Position numbers and translations under genes: made by a program | Source of the DNA: Saccharina japonica | Taxonomy: Eukaryota; Sar; Phaeophyceae; Laminariales; Laminariaceae | Assembly (NCBI GenBank): GCA_008828725.1 | Contig: MEHQ01001845.1 | Span: 304,298 to 368,297, forward strand | Length of the DNA: 64,000 nt | Reading direction: 5' to 3' | Notes under the pieces: generated by a model | Databases searched by the model: none | Seen by the model: the letters and a program-made list of their open reading frames with translations, nothing else | What the model was told of the DNA's origin: nothing | Shown here: one piece after another, positions 45,144-57,270 of the stretch | How the letters are laid out: every line of letters starts with the position of its first letter | How positions within the stretch are numbered: the first letter of the stretch is position 1

Positions 45144-45560
45144 CCGGTCGCCCTGGTGGTCTACCAGGTAACCACGAAGACTGTTTACCCATTTTGGACT
45201 GCAGTCCCGATATGGGGACAAAACACTTGGATTTAGACTCACACATTAATTTCTAGAGAGTACAGTTCTCGAAGGGGTAAGTTCAGGTCTAGGGTTTGAG
45301 TCTCCGTACGTATGGAGAGTTTTTGCTTTTCAGATGACACCAACTAACTAACTATCGAGAGCGCATATCATTCCGTGGCCAAGAACAATTCGAGATTTGA
45401 CGAGGGGAAAATATGCTGAAATCTTCTCACGATAAAAATGCGAGGCAAGAACCATAGGGGGGAAGGAGGGAGAAGAGCCTACTTTGTGGCCCTGGATCTG
45501 AGTTACGACTAGAAAAGAGAGAGAAAACGAGGGCGAAGATAATGTATGGGATAAGAACAA
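45144..45560 (+). mobile_element. SINE, forward, head split by a piggyBac-like MITE
   Basis: The head GGTCGCCCTGGTGGTCTACC is at 45148 and the box-B side GGGTTTGAGTCTCC at about 45293; the 90-bp element at 45188-45277 sits between them. The body (45395-45560) shares GCGAGGCAAGAACCATAGGG and the AGAAGAGCCTACTTTGTGG block. Confidence 0.7.
45188..45277. mobile_element. piggyBac-like MITE, diverged, nested in a SINE
   Basis: CCCATTTTGGACTGCAGTCC and the following GATATGGGGACAAAACACTT match the left half of the other copies; the right arm is decayed (TACAGTTCTCGAAGGGG). It splits the tRNA-like head of the SINE at 45144. Confidence 0.7.
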
Positions 45561-48500
45561 ATGCTAAGACGAAGCGAAAGTAAGCTGAAAACTTGTAGAT
45601 TTTCCAGTGTTTCTTACTTATTATACAAGTCTATATATATGCCGCCAGAACTACTAATCACACATAAATTACGTTGACATTCTACAGGTCAGCCGTAACC
45701 GTCGAGTGCGGTACTACCCCACTGCTATAATACCTTGGATATGAGGATACTCTCTTGACCCCCCCAATCCATAAAACCTGTAACTCAAGCAAGCCTGCCA
45801 TAAACTCTACGTACATATACCAAGTGTAGACCAACACTACGCGGATCAACTCGCTCCCAAACAAGCTGCAAGCTCCGCTTTGCGGACATTCAAGTCCTGC
45901 GATGAGACGGTAAAAAAACACACTGTCGGGGGGGGAAAAAAATGAAGAAAAAATAACAATGTCGACTGTGATGAGACTTCATGACTTAGTTCACTTTTCT
46001 GTACGGTAGTCGTAGCACGGCTAGGAGGTTTTAACGCTTGACGTTTCTTATTCCATACCACGCTCCAGAGCGACCTCATTTCTCAAATTGGATGGAACGT
46101 CAATCACTGCTGTTTCTTATTTAGCGTTTTTCTTATTTTGTTGCCCGGTTTGAGCTGTCTTTCTTACAAGCAATTTCTTACTTTTTTCTCACAACCTCAG
46201 CCTCTGTTTCTTAACAGAATATTTCTTAAATGCGGGCCCCAACTGCTGTAATGGCTTAACGAATGGCATCGACGGAACGGCATGGGTGTTGTAGTGGTCG
46301 TGGGTTCAAATATCACGACCACCATGAAAACATTTGTTTGTAACGAAAGTACACTTTAAATATGTAGCAGCGCTTTTGGTCTCCTTGCGCCATTCGTATT
46401 GTGTTTCATATATATTACAATTCGTTTTTTTTGTCATTTATTTCTGGTACGGCTTGCGTCGTTGAGTTATCGTACCCGGTACATTGTTGGCATTTCACCT
46501 TTTTTTTCATTCGCGTTAATTTGCAATGCTGCTGCTGTTGAACACCACGTACGTACCTTCTGTACAACAGGAGACTCACACTCGAAACGGAAACGGGGAA
46601 AACAATGAAGCGTTCTGGCGGCGAACCACAATCGTTTCTCGTTTCCGGCGTTGTACTCGTGAGAGTAACGTCACGACGAAACTTTCGAGGAGTACGTATT
46701 CATGCATATAAAAAGATACGGGTGGGTCAAATTTGTTACCTGACGACTTGAGTTATTAAGCTTAAGATACAGTTTACAAGGTGCCCCATAAATAGTAACA
46801 CCTCATGAGTACGTGGTCCGTGCAGTTTTGCTTTCCCCAGATATTCCCAAGCGCCAAGGTACATTATTCTCCTGGTAGTTATAGTCGATTATAATTGCAA
46901 AATTGTATGTTCCTCTACAAGGCTCGCGTCCTTCCGCGAAGTACAATTGAACGAAGGATTTTTGGGGTTTGTGGAGAGGAAATTAATCGTCGGCATGAAT
47001 GGAAGAGGGGATGGGGAAAAATCTTGTCAAGTCGGTGTCACGGTTGATGCAGCAGGTTGAACCAGAGAGACGGAGGTTTGGAAAAAATTCACACAGAAGA
47101 CACATATCATCTACAGTACGGGGCTCTACTCTCGTGGTGTGGGCCAGCAGGGGTCTTGCACTGGATGTAAGATCGGGGAGTTGAAAGAGAACGGAGGCTT
47201 CAGCTGGAAATGGGTGATCACGCGAGTGCGCAAGAAGTGGCAGCCGTAGTGGCAGCCAAAACGTGGGAAAACTCATATCCACTTCGTGTCGACGCCCGCT
47301 CTTTCCTGGGGAGTTAAAGTACCGTTAGATTTAGCAGTAGGAGGTAGCGGGGTCTACGTATATCGAGTGTATTTAAATGTATGTCAGTTCAAGTGTGGAT
47401 AAGATCCAGCTCATTTTAAAAAAAAAGTCCAGATTTATGAGGAAAACAAAGGTGTTTCTCGACTTCATTTTAGTTGGCGATTTTTTACACACCTCCGAAG
47501 TTCGATAAACTCGGAGGGAAAATTATTTCAATTACGTAGGAGGAGTATAATTTTCTCACACTGTTTGGAGCACGGAATATAAATAAATGCTCTTGTAGTT
47601 TTGCAGAGGTAACGTTCGTCTCATTTTAAAGAAAGCTACAGATGCCGACAGATAGAGGAAGAAGACAGTCCCCAGACCGTAAGGAACAATTCAATGGGAA
47701 AATTCAATGGAACCATTTATCCACCCAACATACTACTATATACCAGGTATACAAAAAGGGAGCCTGGCGATTCCTTTCGACGGTCTACAGACTTGTGCGA
47801 ATGTTTTCTTTTATTGTTTTTGTATGAGGAAATTACGAGACACCTTGTTCATGGGCCCCTGTCAAGCGTTAACTTACTTAAGCTTAGACTAGGCGGACAA
47901 GCCGTTGCGTAAACAAGATTCATCGCTCAGCCTCGGTGATCACAACTGCTTGTGGTCGTAGTTTCCTGCAATTCGTCTTTGTTTCGCTCATGCACCTGGA
48001 ATAATTATTAACGAGTTCTATATCCACTCTTTAATCTATAGAATATTCAAACACCCGATATATACTGCCACTTTCTCCTGTAAGCCCTACCCCCCAGGGA
48101 GGGCGGGCGGTTTCCTCTTTAAATTCACCGACCTCCCACCCAGTGCCATAGACCGCTTCCCGGCCACACCCCCGACCAAAGCCACGTACTAAGTATAGGT
48201 CACTCTTCCTTTCTATCACCTACAAGGCATTTTCAACTTGGGGCGAGGGGAAATTGATCAGATCGAATTGAAAAATAAGTCCCAAAACACATACTTTGGT
48301 GCAAATGGAGTCGAACGCTTTTTCGAATCGACTTGAAGTGGATCGGGGTTTGACCAACGTGCATGTGGCATGTTTCCACCGGGCGAACGTTTGCGAGGCA
48401 ATCTATCGCTGCTTTGCCATCATCGACAACCTCCAACGAGGTGATACGTTGTGAGCCGCAACAAGTGGCGACCGGGGTAACAGCCGCTCTCACGGCTACA

Positions 48501-48905
48501 GACCAAAGCACAGCGTAGCCCGGTGGCGGTTCCTAAACCAATATCATGGCGGTCGAAAGCCCAATATTTCCACCAGGTCGATCGGCCAAGCCTCACAAAA
48601 ACAAAGCGATCGACCCAAAACACTGAGGCGATACAACGTAGGGGCATCACCGTTGCTGCACCGTCCATGGCGTCTAAGGGCTCCCTCCACCCACCGAAGA
48701 GACGTTGAAAGTAATTGCTTCATAGCCTGCGCCTCGATTGTTTTTTGAGAGGCTAGTGGCGGCATGAACGCGATGATGGACGCCGTCACCCTCATCTGTT
48801 CTCCTCAGTTCTTGTCAGCCGGGCGATGTGTAAGATGCTGCGTTATTCTGATCTCATGGAGAAAACGAAAAACGACGTTCTACATGGACCCTAAGCCGCA
48901 TTTTC
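45561..48905. other. Intergenic DNA, nothing firm
   Basis: 46050-46240 is T-rich with recurrent TTTCTTA. 48230-48800 is mildly GC-rich with open frames on the minus strand (48544-48795) but no recognisable domain. Confidence 0.4.
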
Positions 48906-49152
48906 GACCCATGCTACGATAGAGGTGCACCATGTTTTTTTCTGGGCTCCTCACATAAGAAGCGCCATATCTCATCGAAAAAAACATTTTGGAGGAAAAT
49001 AAAAGCGCTGCCGGATGGAAAATCTCATGACCGAAGTATATTCTGAAACATATTTCGTCACAGAAATGAAATTCGGACGAATTTGGGTTAAGGAGCCCGA
49101 TCGTTCGGAAAATATTCAGCCAAAAAGCGCAACCTCTACCGTGGCACGCGCC
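48906..49152 (-). mobile_element. Family 1 MITE, reverse
   Basis: Ends are GACCCATGCTACGATAGAGG and CCTCTACCGTGGCACGCGCC, with flanks TTTC and ATTC. The body is close to consensus. It lies about 290 bp before the start of paralogue B. Confidence 0.85.
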
Positions 49153-49440
49153 ATTCCCACCAAACAATAAAAGTCGATTTCAAATCGATTTTATTTGAAA
49201 CTGTCCTTTGTTGAAAAGGGTCATTCGGCAAACGATCCATGCCTCGATACATAAACATAACGTATCATACGTGCATAGGTATTGTTTTCCCCATCGACTA
49301 CAAGTTTATACTGCTGGCTCAAAATTGTACGTATAAAAAGGCATGCAAGGAATAATTAGTCGTACTCGTAATATATACCACCCCTTGATTGCTGCATGGT
49401 GTGTTGTTTTGAAGATCCCTTGCAGGACAACATCGCGACC

Positions 49441-50214
49441 ATGAAGAAGGTATCGGCGGCGTTCGCCGTCCCGTTCTCATGTGGGCTGCTGCTTGCAGGA
49501 ATGCCTGCTATCAGCGCGCAAACGGGCACGATCACGCAGTCATCCGGCGATGTCGTGTTCATGGTCCACCGCTACGACGACGGCGATGAACCCACCTTCA
49601 AGGTCACCTTCGACCACGGCTTCGCTTCCACCTACGAATTCGACCTTAACGGATTCGTGACAGGCATCTACGCCGACAACGAGAAATACAGGATCCGTTA
49701 CAGGCCCAACGGCAAGCTGAAGAAGGTCACGTCCATCTCCTCGCGGCGGAAGCTGGAAGCAGGATCGGATGCTGCTGACAGGTTCCATACATACCAAACC
49801 GTTCCCACCGCTGTGGGCAACGCGGTTGAAACCGCCCCCGCGCTCGACGTTAGGCGCCGCCTGCTCGAATGTGACGAGTGCCTCCAGATGTGGAACGTCG
49901 TGTGCGGTAATGGGCTTGATACCGTGTGCGCCCTGGACGGCTACGGTCGTCCGATTCAGTCCGCAGGGGAGGCGTCGATCGGCGTGTTCTGCAACGACTT
50001 TGGGTCAATCTGCCACGCACTCACGGCGAACGAGGTTTGCAAGGCCGAGTGCGTGGTTGAACCGCCTGCGTGCCTCCCGCCCCTCACCATCACACTTGAA
50101 TATGAAGTACTCGACCCGTATTCGTATTCCACCGGTGAAAGCGATTCTGGCTTCCTCTACCTGTTCGTCGTCGAGCCTGGAGGGCAGACATCTTACTGGG
50201 CGAACAGAGAGACG
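49441..50214 (+). CDS. Paralogue B exon 1
   Basis: It starts gcgaccATGaag and encodes 258 residues through WANRET. The aligned bases before the ATG (cccttgcaggacaacatcg here, acccttggaggacaccatcg in A) are conserved. The ttgcag|GACA in B could be a 3' splice site in the 5' UTR, but in A it reads ttggag|GACA. Confidence 0.87.
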
Positions 50215-52333
50215 GTAAGAGAGTGATGCCACGATTTGGCGTCTAAACAAAACGCATTTCAAATATTTAGATATATGAACGTATAGGTTTTGCGGTGTAC
50301 ACTCCGCGCCCAAGAAGATATCCCAAGAGTCATGACTGACGATAGGGTTGTTAAGAAATACCAGGTACCTGACTAGAATAGCAATACTGCTGTGTACCAC
50401 CATATTAGGAGCTCAAACAGTATACATATTACAAGGGGGGGGGTACGCTGCCGCGGGTTGATACCCGTCGCTGCCACGCGGATATTTGTACAGTCTACAG
50501 CAGGTATGGTAGAAAAAGCAAAAGCTGCAAAATCGACAGAAGTACTGTCAAGGGCTGTTTGACTTTGCAATCATGATATATAGTGGTCAGGACCACATTC
50601 TGAAGGAGACGAAGTCGATGATCGTGTACTGCTGTGTAGAGGTGCACCATGTTTGTTCTGAGGGCGGGCAGTTGAGGAAAATAAGTGTGCTACGTACTCC
50701 ACGTACAATCCCATGGCCCAAGTATACAACCGAACTTATTGAAACACATAAGTGAAATTCTGACGAGTTTGGGTGAAGAAGCCCTCGATACGTACTCAAA
50801 ACATGTTTCAGCCAAAGAGTGCTACCTCTATCGTATTGCCCGTCTCAAGACAGCCTTGTGCGTGAGGTGAGGATAATAGGGCGTTATTGGCCGATGGGCC
50901 ATCTGCGTTTTGGCACTAAACAAGTCACGATGTGCCGTGGTTTGGAGCGATCATTTGGTCAGGGCGCAAATATCATACTCATTCGTCGGTCCGCCCGTCC
51001 TTCATCGCTTGTCGTTGGTCTCAGACATGACTCTCGCTGTTTTACAATTATAATATTTCTGCTGACCCCTTGCGATCGCTCTCCGTACGGCAATCACTAC
51101 CGATATCCAGCACTTGGACGCTAGGTCAGGGCGAAGCCCCAACCTCTCGGCTGTGATGTGTGTTGACGTCTGACACGTGACTAAACAACCCCAGTCGGAG
51201 CATTGTTGTTGTTTCGTGACACGTTTAACAACACCTCACAAACCTATGGACAATAGTGTGGTCCAGCGCGTAACACGGCCATGTGCTACCTCCCGACCAA
51301 CTCGCCAAACCACCCACTCACACGCCCATAGACCTACACACAGCAACAGACCCCCTTAAGACAAAAACCAACCCGCCCATTGCCCATTCACCCCCACCCA
51401 CCCACTCACCCACCCAATCACCCACCTCCTGTATTCGGCCTGGCAGCACTTTTCAGCTGAATCGTTTTCTGAACAACGGGGCTCCTTAACCCAAACCTGT
51501 TGGGCGTTTATCCTCTTTCTGCACAATAGGTTGTTGCATACATAGACCATGGTATTGCTCACCGGGTGGCACTGTTATTTTCCTCCAGAGCTACTTCCTG
51601 GTGACACCTACTGGAGTGTCGTGTTTGTATTTTTTTCTGACATTTTGATTAAACATCCCCATTCGAAGCATTTGTGAAACACTCTGAAGCCGTTGACGTG
51701 CCTCCGAGCGTGTTTGGTAATATCTCACGAATACGATTACAGCAGTACGTTCTAGAACGAAATTGGATCAAAACCCTGGGTGCATTGAGAAGGATGCTGA
51801 AGCTCGCCGTCTCTGTATCCCACCCCTCTCCTCCCGCCCCTCCCCCCGTAGCCACGTACCCACTCTATTAATCACCCGACTACCCGCTCATGCATCATGC
51901 TCTAATTACCGCTGTGGTTCCCAACTACTGATCATGACCCTGGAGTACTGTACAGTCATTCCGTGTATAGAAGGCTCAACGAAATGCTGGCGGGACAAAC
52001 TGTTCATAATTTTAATTTAACCTGAACTACCCTCCCACCTGCTGCCGCCATTCCCCTCCTTAGAGCACGGGAGACCAAGTTTGGAGAATGAACGAGTCGA
52101 TAACGTACACAATGAAGAGTGGACTTGGTGCTGACGGTCCCACGGGCAGATTCGTCGCGTTCATGGAGTGGGACAGTTTCACCCGCGACGTCTCTTGGAC
52201 CCTAACTGCCGTCGCGGGCAACGGAGATGTTTTGATCGATAAACAAGGACAGTTCGACAGAGCAGACTGCGGATCTACCACCTCAACGCTGATGTACGGA
52301 GACCTCGACAAGTACGTCGACAACGGCTGCTAG
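49441..52333 (+). CDS. Secreted cysteine-rich protein, paralogue B (two exons)
   Basis: Exons 49441-50214 and 52064-52333 join in phase 0 (ACG|gtaaga, ccttag|AGC) to give 347 residues, the same architecture as paralogue A. The signal peptide is about 1-26 (cut after ISA). The N-terminal part has STYEFDLNGFVTGIY; the nine cysteines keep the A spacing except x6 instead of x7 before the last. The C-terminal region has LYLFVVEPGGQT and DVSWTLTAVAGNGDVL. The two proteins look about 60 percent identical by eye, including both late cysteines. Short stretches before the ATG and after the stop are also similar, so the duplication covered the whole gene. The intron is 1849 nt against 2903 nt in A. Function unknown. 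Confidence 0.85.
50620..50843 (-). mobile_element. Family 1 MITE, reverse, diverged
   Basis: The left end is poor (GATCGTGTACTGCTGTGTAG) but TAGAGGTGCACCATG is kept; the right end is CTACCTCTATCGTATTGCCC. It lies in the intron of paralogue B. Confidence 0.65.
51440..51600 (+). mobile_element. Family 1 MITE fragment, forward
   Basis: The block GGCAGCACTTTTCAGCTGAA through CGGGGCTCCTTAACCCAAAC to TTATTTTCCTCCAG is preserved. Both terminal repeats are lost. Confidence 0.6.
52064..52333 (+). CDS. Paralogue B exon 2
   Basis: The acceptor is cccctccttag at 52053-52063. It encodes 89 residues plus TAG, ending LMYGDLDKYVDNGC. It is one residue shorter than its counterpart, in the variable stretch before SITYTM. 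Confidence 0.86.
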   Translation, partial: STGDQVWRMNESITYTMKSGLGADGPTGRFVAFMEWDSFTRDVSWTLTAVAGNGDVLIDKQGQFDRADCGSTTSTLMYGDLDKYVDNGC

Positions 52334-54580
52334 GACGGGGTGGAGATAGGTAAAAAAAAAACCATTGCCCCCACGTTCCCTGGATTCACACTTCGCGGGT
52401 GCTCCATAGCCATGGCAGACGCTGCAAAGCGCCTTCGACCCTCGTGGAGACATATTATATGGCGCGAAAATTGTGAATTGCTGGCATTTCGGGATTTGTG
52501 TTGGGACTTTTTGATGGAGACGGTGGAGACCACTAAACCTTACGTAACATAATATGTGCCTGGTACATTCAAGCCCGAGAAAATATAGCTGTTGGAATTC
52601 AACCCGACTCGTGCTACCATAGAGGGAGGTAGAAAAGGGTTTCAGAGAAAACATGTCCTACCGACGGCGGTTCTTGAGCTATAGCTGAGGAGACACCTCG
52701 GGTATCGGCTACCCATTCAAACGAAATTCATGTTTTTCTATGTGTTGCGTCGTATACCTAAGGCATGGGACTGCTCTCATTTTCATGTACGGGAGGGTGT
52801 GTCGGTTTTGGTGAGCAAAGAGAGCCTCTCAAGCGACACGCCGGAAAAAAACATTTGAAGGCAAGCACGCTTTTTCCTCGCTTTTCGCAAACCATGTATG
52901 TGAATCATTTTCATTGTATTGCACGGGGGTGTTTCTAGACTGGTCGAGAATGAGCAGCCGGCCGTCCGGGGGCTTTTTTCGCGTGTTCAGTTTTGTTTTT
53001 TATGCCCGTCTATGGGGGGAAACAAACGATCTATTCGATGGCAGGGGGTGTGTTTTTGGCTTCTGTTTCAATATCTTATGGGTGGTTGAGCTCCTCTAGC
53101 GAGCACGTCTGGTTAGTATGAGACATAGGTTTACTGTTAATTGTTTGTTCGCGCTACTGTAGTGCATATAGATACTTCGTATGATGGTTGGGGAGAGCAA
53201 AGAAACATAATCTCCGAAGTCAATTTATCTGGTCGGATACTCAGCTCGGCATGCGGGGAGCCCAGAAAACGATACATGACCCCTACTGTCGCATTTTCGG
53301 AAACATTACGGCACCTAGTGGTGTTGACCGTACTAATAGGTAGGTTTCGCTGTCGATGGACTTTGCTCTGGGTTGCTTTGTTTTCTTGGGTCGCCACCCC
53401 CTCTCCTATTACTTGCCTGCATATTCTATTGCGTACTTCCTTATTCGTGTTGTCATGCTCCCCTGACTTACCACTGTCTACAACTTCGCCCTTTTCCCCT
53501 TTATTATACCATTTCCCTATTTGCTTTTGCGTTGTTTTCGTACTGGAGGTGTACGATGTGCTTCAGTTATGATGTGTATCCTACCGCTGCGTATAAAATA
53601 GTATGCCTTGTTTTTCCCTGAGATACTCTTCCACTCCAGAGGTTTTAAAAGCCTGTTCCGTTATCACGGACTAGAGTTCTGGCGAGAAGTTAACGCGAGA
53701 ACAGCAGCCACAACCGCTGTGGGCTGTAGCGTTAGGCTCAAGGTCGATATTAACCAAATGTAACATGAGTACATTTTGGGTAGATAGGGCTTGATCTCCG
53801 GTTACCCCAAATTCTTAAGGAATATGGTCGTGTGCAGCCTTCCTTTAGCTGTGTTCATGGTGATCCGTAGCGCATTTGGCTTGCAATGGACGGGGAGTAC
53901 TCGTTTAGGTCAGGTGTTAGGAAAACGGTATTGTTCGGGTTTTAGAAAATCTTTGGGAGTTGCGTCAGCATGCTCGTCACGGACGATGCCCCTGTTTGGG
54001 TGCCAGGGTTACTTCAGTTCAGGGTACCTTAAACCAACGCACGGGTGTACACGAGCATCGGTCCCAGGCATCCCACCGTGAATTGCCGCAGCGGTGACAC
54101 TTTTGGCAATATGCCTGTGTCCAGCTAGATATTGCAGGATACGAGGTGTCCTTGATCACGCCTGTTTTGCAACTTTTCAACCGGAACATGACCAGCTCGT
54201 GCACTATTTACTACTGTACTGCCGCTAGAGTGCTTTAGGTGCGTAGTGGATTTGTTCCACGTTGTATGAAGCTTTGTCGCTCGAGGCAGGACAGGGTGGA
54301 ACGTGTCTTACTCTACGACACCGGCCACGTACACGAACCACGTCGTCAGACGTATGCTTCAAATATTGGACATTAATCCGTAAATCGTCCACCACGGCGC
54401 ACCGGTTAGACGGCTCTTCTATTGACGGGCGGTACGATGGAGGCACGCACGGACCACCTAACTAATTGTTTTGAGGCTACTTACTTGAGGCCCCCCACTT
54501 CGCCCAAACCCGATTCTTGGAAGGTATACAAATCGTACAAGATACTATTAATAGTCCTACTATTGTACGGTGGTACTACA
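52334..54580. other. Intergenic DNA downstream of paralogue B
   Basis: 52415-52530 resembles the region after the stop of paralogue A (GACGCTGCAAAGCGCC and GGAGACGGTGGAGACC-type blocks), so it is probably 3' UTR or duplicated flank. 52610-52700 and 53060-53320 hold MITE relics. The rest is unassigned. Confidence 0.5.
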
Positions 54581-54582
54581 GG

Positions 54583-55429
54583 GGTCTGCATAAACGTTAG
54601 ACCTGTTTTTTTTTTCAATTATGCCAATACCTTTACTGAAAGAACGAAGGCAACAAATCACACGCCGTTTGAGTCCAACGGTGCCGTGAGTAAAAATGAA
54701 AATTCGCGTTTGCGTCTTTTTTTTCATGTCTTTTTTGTTTAGTATTCACCTTCGAAGGCAGATTTCGTATAGGATTCCAAATGGCCAATTTTCAATACAC
54801 GTATTTCCCGAAAGCTATGAGAATAACATTCTAGACACGATATTCCAAATGGCCAATTTTCAAAACACTTACTTCCCGAAGGCTCGTATGACAATCACAT
54901 TCTAGACACGATGTTCAAAACGTGATCACGGACAATTGTGGTGATAAGCTATACGATCATCGTACAACTTGTTTTGGTGACAAATATTCATTTTTGATGG
55001 CGCTGAAAAAAAATCAGTTTCTGAATAATCGCGTGCCCTCTCTGTTCAGTAAGGAACAAACCCAGAAACGTGTTTTTTTCAGCGCCATCAAAAATGAATA
55101 TTTTCCACCAAAACAAGTTGCATGATGATCGTATAGCCTATCACCACAATTGTCCGTGACCACATATTGAATATTGTGTCTAGAATGTGATTTTCATAGC
55201 CTTCGGGGAATAAGTGTATTGATAATTGGCCATTTGGAATCCTATACGAAATCTGCCTTCGAAGGTGCATACTAAACAAAAAATACATGGAAAAAAAGAC
55301 GCAAACGCGAATTTCCATTTTTACTCACGGCACCGTTGGACACAAACGGCGTGTGATTTGTTGCCTTCGTTTTTTCAGTAAAAGTATCGGCAGAATAAAA
55401 AAAAAACAGGTCTAACTTTTATGCGGACC
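54583..55429. mobile_element. Foldback element, about 850 bp, with arms of about 360-435 bp
   Basis: Left arm 54583-55017 and right arm 55073-55429 are reverse complements at about 90 percent. Paired landmarks are TGCATAAACGTTAGACCTG with CAGGTCTAACTTTTATGCG, and GATGGCGCTGAAAAAAAA with TTTTTTTCAGCGCCATC. The left arm carries an extra internal duplication of about 75 bp (two TTCCAAATGGCCAATTTTCA blocks). The loop is about 55 bp. No coding region is present; mirrored open frames are a by-product of the symmetry. Confidence 0.9.
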
Positions 55430-55517
55430 CATGTACGACACTCGGTAGTATAACCAAGTATTTATTATTTAATAGTGCTGCTGCCCTGACAAGATAAGCT
55501 GAGGTGCGTCTTATTAA

Positions 55518-55606
55518 CCCTTTTAGGACTGCAGACCCGTTTTGGGGACAATCCACTCTAATTATAAGTAATTTGTCCCCGAAACGGGACTCCAGTCCTT
55601 TAAGGG
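55518..55606. mobile_element. piggyBac-like MITE (89 bp) with TTAA duplication
   Basis: Ends are CCCTTTTAGGACTGCAGACC and GGACTCCAGTCCTTTAAGGG, with exact TTAA flanks at 55514-55517 and 55607-55610. It has the same length and core as the 44580 copy. Confidence 0.88.
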
Positions 55607-55734
55607 TTAATGGGCAGATATTCCTGCCCAAACACGGTGTCGCACAACAAGTGGCCCGTACTGATGATGAAAAACAAACAAGCCAACTCGCATATCGAGC
55701 GTGGTCAATTCACGAACAACAGGCAAAACCGTAG

Positions 55735-55850
55735 TGAGGGGGGAGGGAGAGGAGCCTACTTTGTGACCCCAGCTCTGAGTTACGACCAGGACGGAACGAG
55801 AAAGGAAGGGCGAAGATGATTAAATGGGTTGGAAAAACAAAAACAAAATG
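55735..55850 (+). mobile_element. SINE 3' fragment
   Basis: It contains only the 3' body: GGAGAGGAGCCTACTTTGTG, CTGAGTTACGACCAGG and a TAAATGGGTTGG tail. It lies about 125 bp after the piggyBac-like MITE. Confidence 0.65.
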
Positions 55851-56139
55851 TGCGCTGTGCTGAGGTGTGCTGAGTACCATGTGAAAATCACTACCTCGTA
55901 CTATTATTTTAAAAGTAATTGCATACCGGTTACGTATTATTTTCCAGGCATGATACCATACTTCGCGTGTATCTTAGAATGTGTATAGCCGTCGGTTTAG
56001 TTTCCTAGGGTTTAGCAGCAAACCTGTGGGGAGACAAAACTAACAAGGTCGTTGGTGGCTCCGCACAGTACTGGCCGACAGTAAGCAGCCAGCAGGGGGG
56101 TCGAAATAGGTAATTGACGTCCTATTCTGGAAATATAAC

Positions 56140-56390
56140 ATCGTCGTGTACTCGCCGCACAGCACGGCAGTAGTACCTGAAAATCAAACGCTGCCATTTC
56201 GAGACTTAGTGATGACGGAAAACGGAAAAGAGCGTATTAATAGATGGCCGGTGGGTTGTGGGCTGTGTGCATCGCAGTTGACTCGTTTATGGGTACGTAT
56301 CGTTATCATTGATGGAAATGTTTGTGTTTCGGTTCGGCAACGATAACTATTGTCTATAACATAATTATTGTCATTTATCGTCTATGTTTT
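56140..56390 (+). repeat. Dispersed repeat shared with 40765-41050
   Basis: Same block order as the other copy, with several indels. It ends directly before the hAT-like terminus at 56402. Confidence 0.7.
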
Positions 56391-56401
56391 GCGGTTATCG
56401 T

Positions 56402-56582
56402 CAGAGTTGGGCACCGGAACCGATTTTCGGGTTTTTAACCGGTTTTTGGGAGCAATTTTTGGGACCGATAACCGGCCACTTCCGAACATGTTAATATTCG
56501 GATATTTCATACTAACCGCCCGGACATAACCGGTTAGGATATTTCCGGTCGGTTATTAAGTTCCCTATCCCCTACCCTATAT
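56402..56582 (+). mobile_element. hAT-like terminal fragment
   Basis: It starts CAGAGTTGGGCACCGGAACC and continues with repeats of AACCGGTTTTT and GATAACCGG. CAGAGTTGGGC ends with ACCGG-rich subterminal repeats are typical of some hAT elements. The opposite end (CCCAACTCTG) was not found nearby. Confidence 0.45.
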
Positions 56583-57270
56583 AACACCTCTGTATCTGTA
56601 TGGAAACCCCTAATTTTCACCACACAACACACCAGCACCAAGCACCACGCATCAAGCACCAACACCAGACCAACATACAGCAGCACACAGCCCACCGCAG
56701 TGTGTTCTCCTATGCATTGCTTTCTCTTTTGCACCGGGTTAAGCTCGACGATGATATCATGTCTCTTCCTCGGAGTAGAACTGAACCTCGAGAAAGTATC
56801 TTCTGCGTGTTGAGCTGTGTTGAGTGTTGATTGGTTTGAGAAGCCCTCGTCCATTTTGTACGTATTGGGAACGAGAAGTAGGCTCCTCTCGCCGTCCTTC
56901 TACATGCGGTTTTTCGTGAGTGATACTCCGCCTGCTCGCATGTTAGCTGTACCCCAATGGCTCATGCCGAACGGCACAATAAAATAAAACCGTTTTCACA
57001 AAAGTGATGTGTGTTGGGCGCCTTGCAATGATTGTACCGTAGTAAGGTTATTATATGGCAATGTGCCGATCTGCCGGCCGACGAGCACTCCAAAATCAGT
57101 TTGTTTTCCAGTGGGGGTGAGAACGTGGCACAAAAATTCAATTCATGTAACATATTTCCAGCTATAGATGGCCGCCAAAGTGTCTATGTTTCAGGAACGG
57201 CCATACCACGACGATCGCACCGCATCCCGTCCGCTCTGTGAATTTAAGTGACGGCGGGCAAAGCTGATAC

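Noticed and set aside
54696-55318. Two mirrored open frames with near-identical peptides
   Set aside because: They lie on opposite arms of the foldback, so the similarity is caused by the palindrome and not by coding selection.
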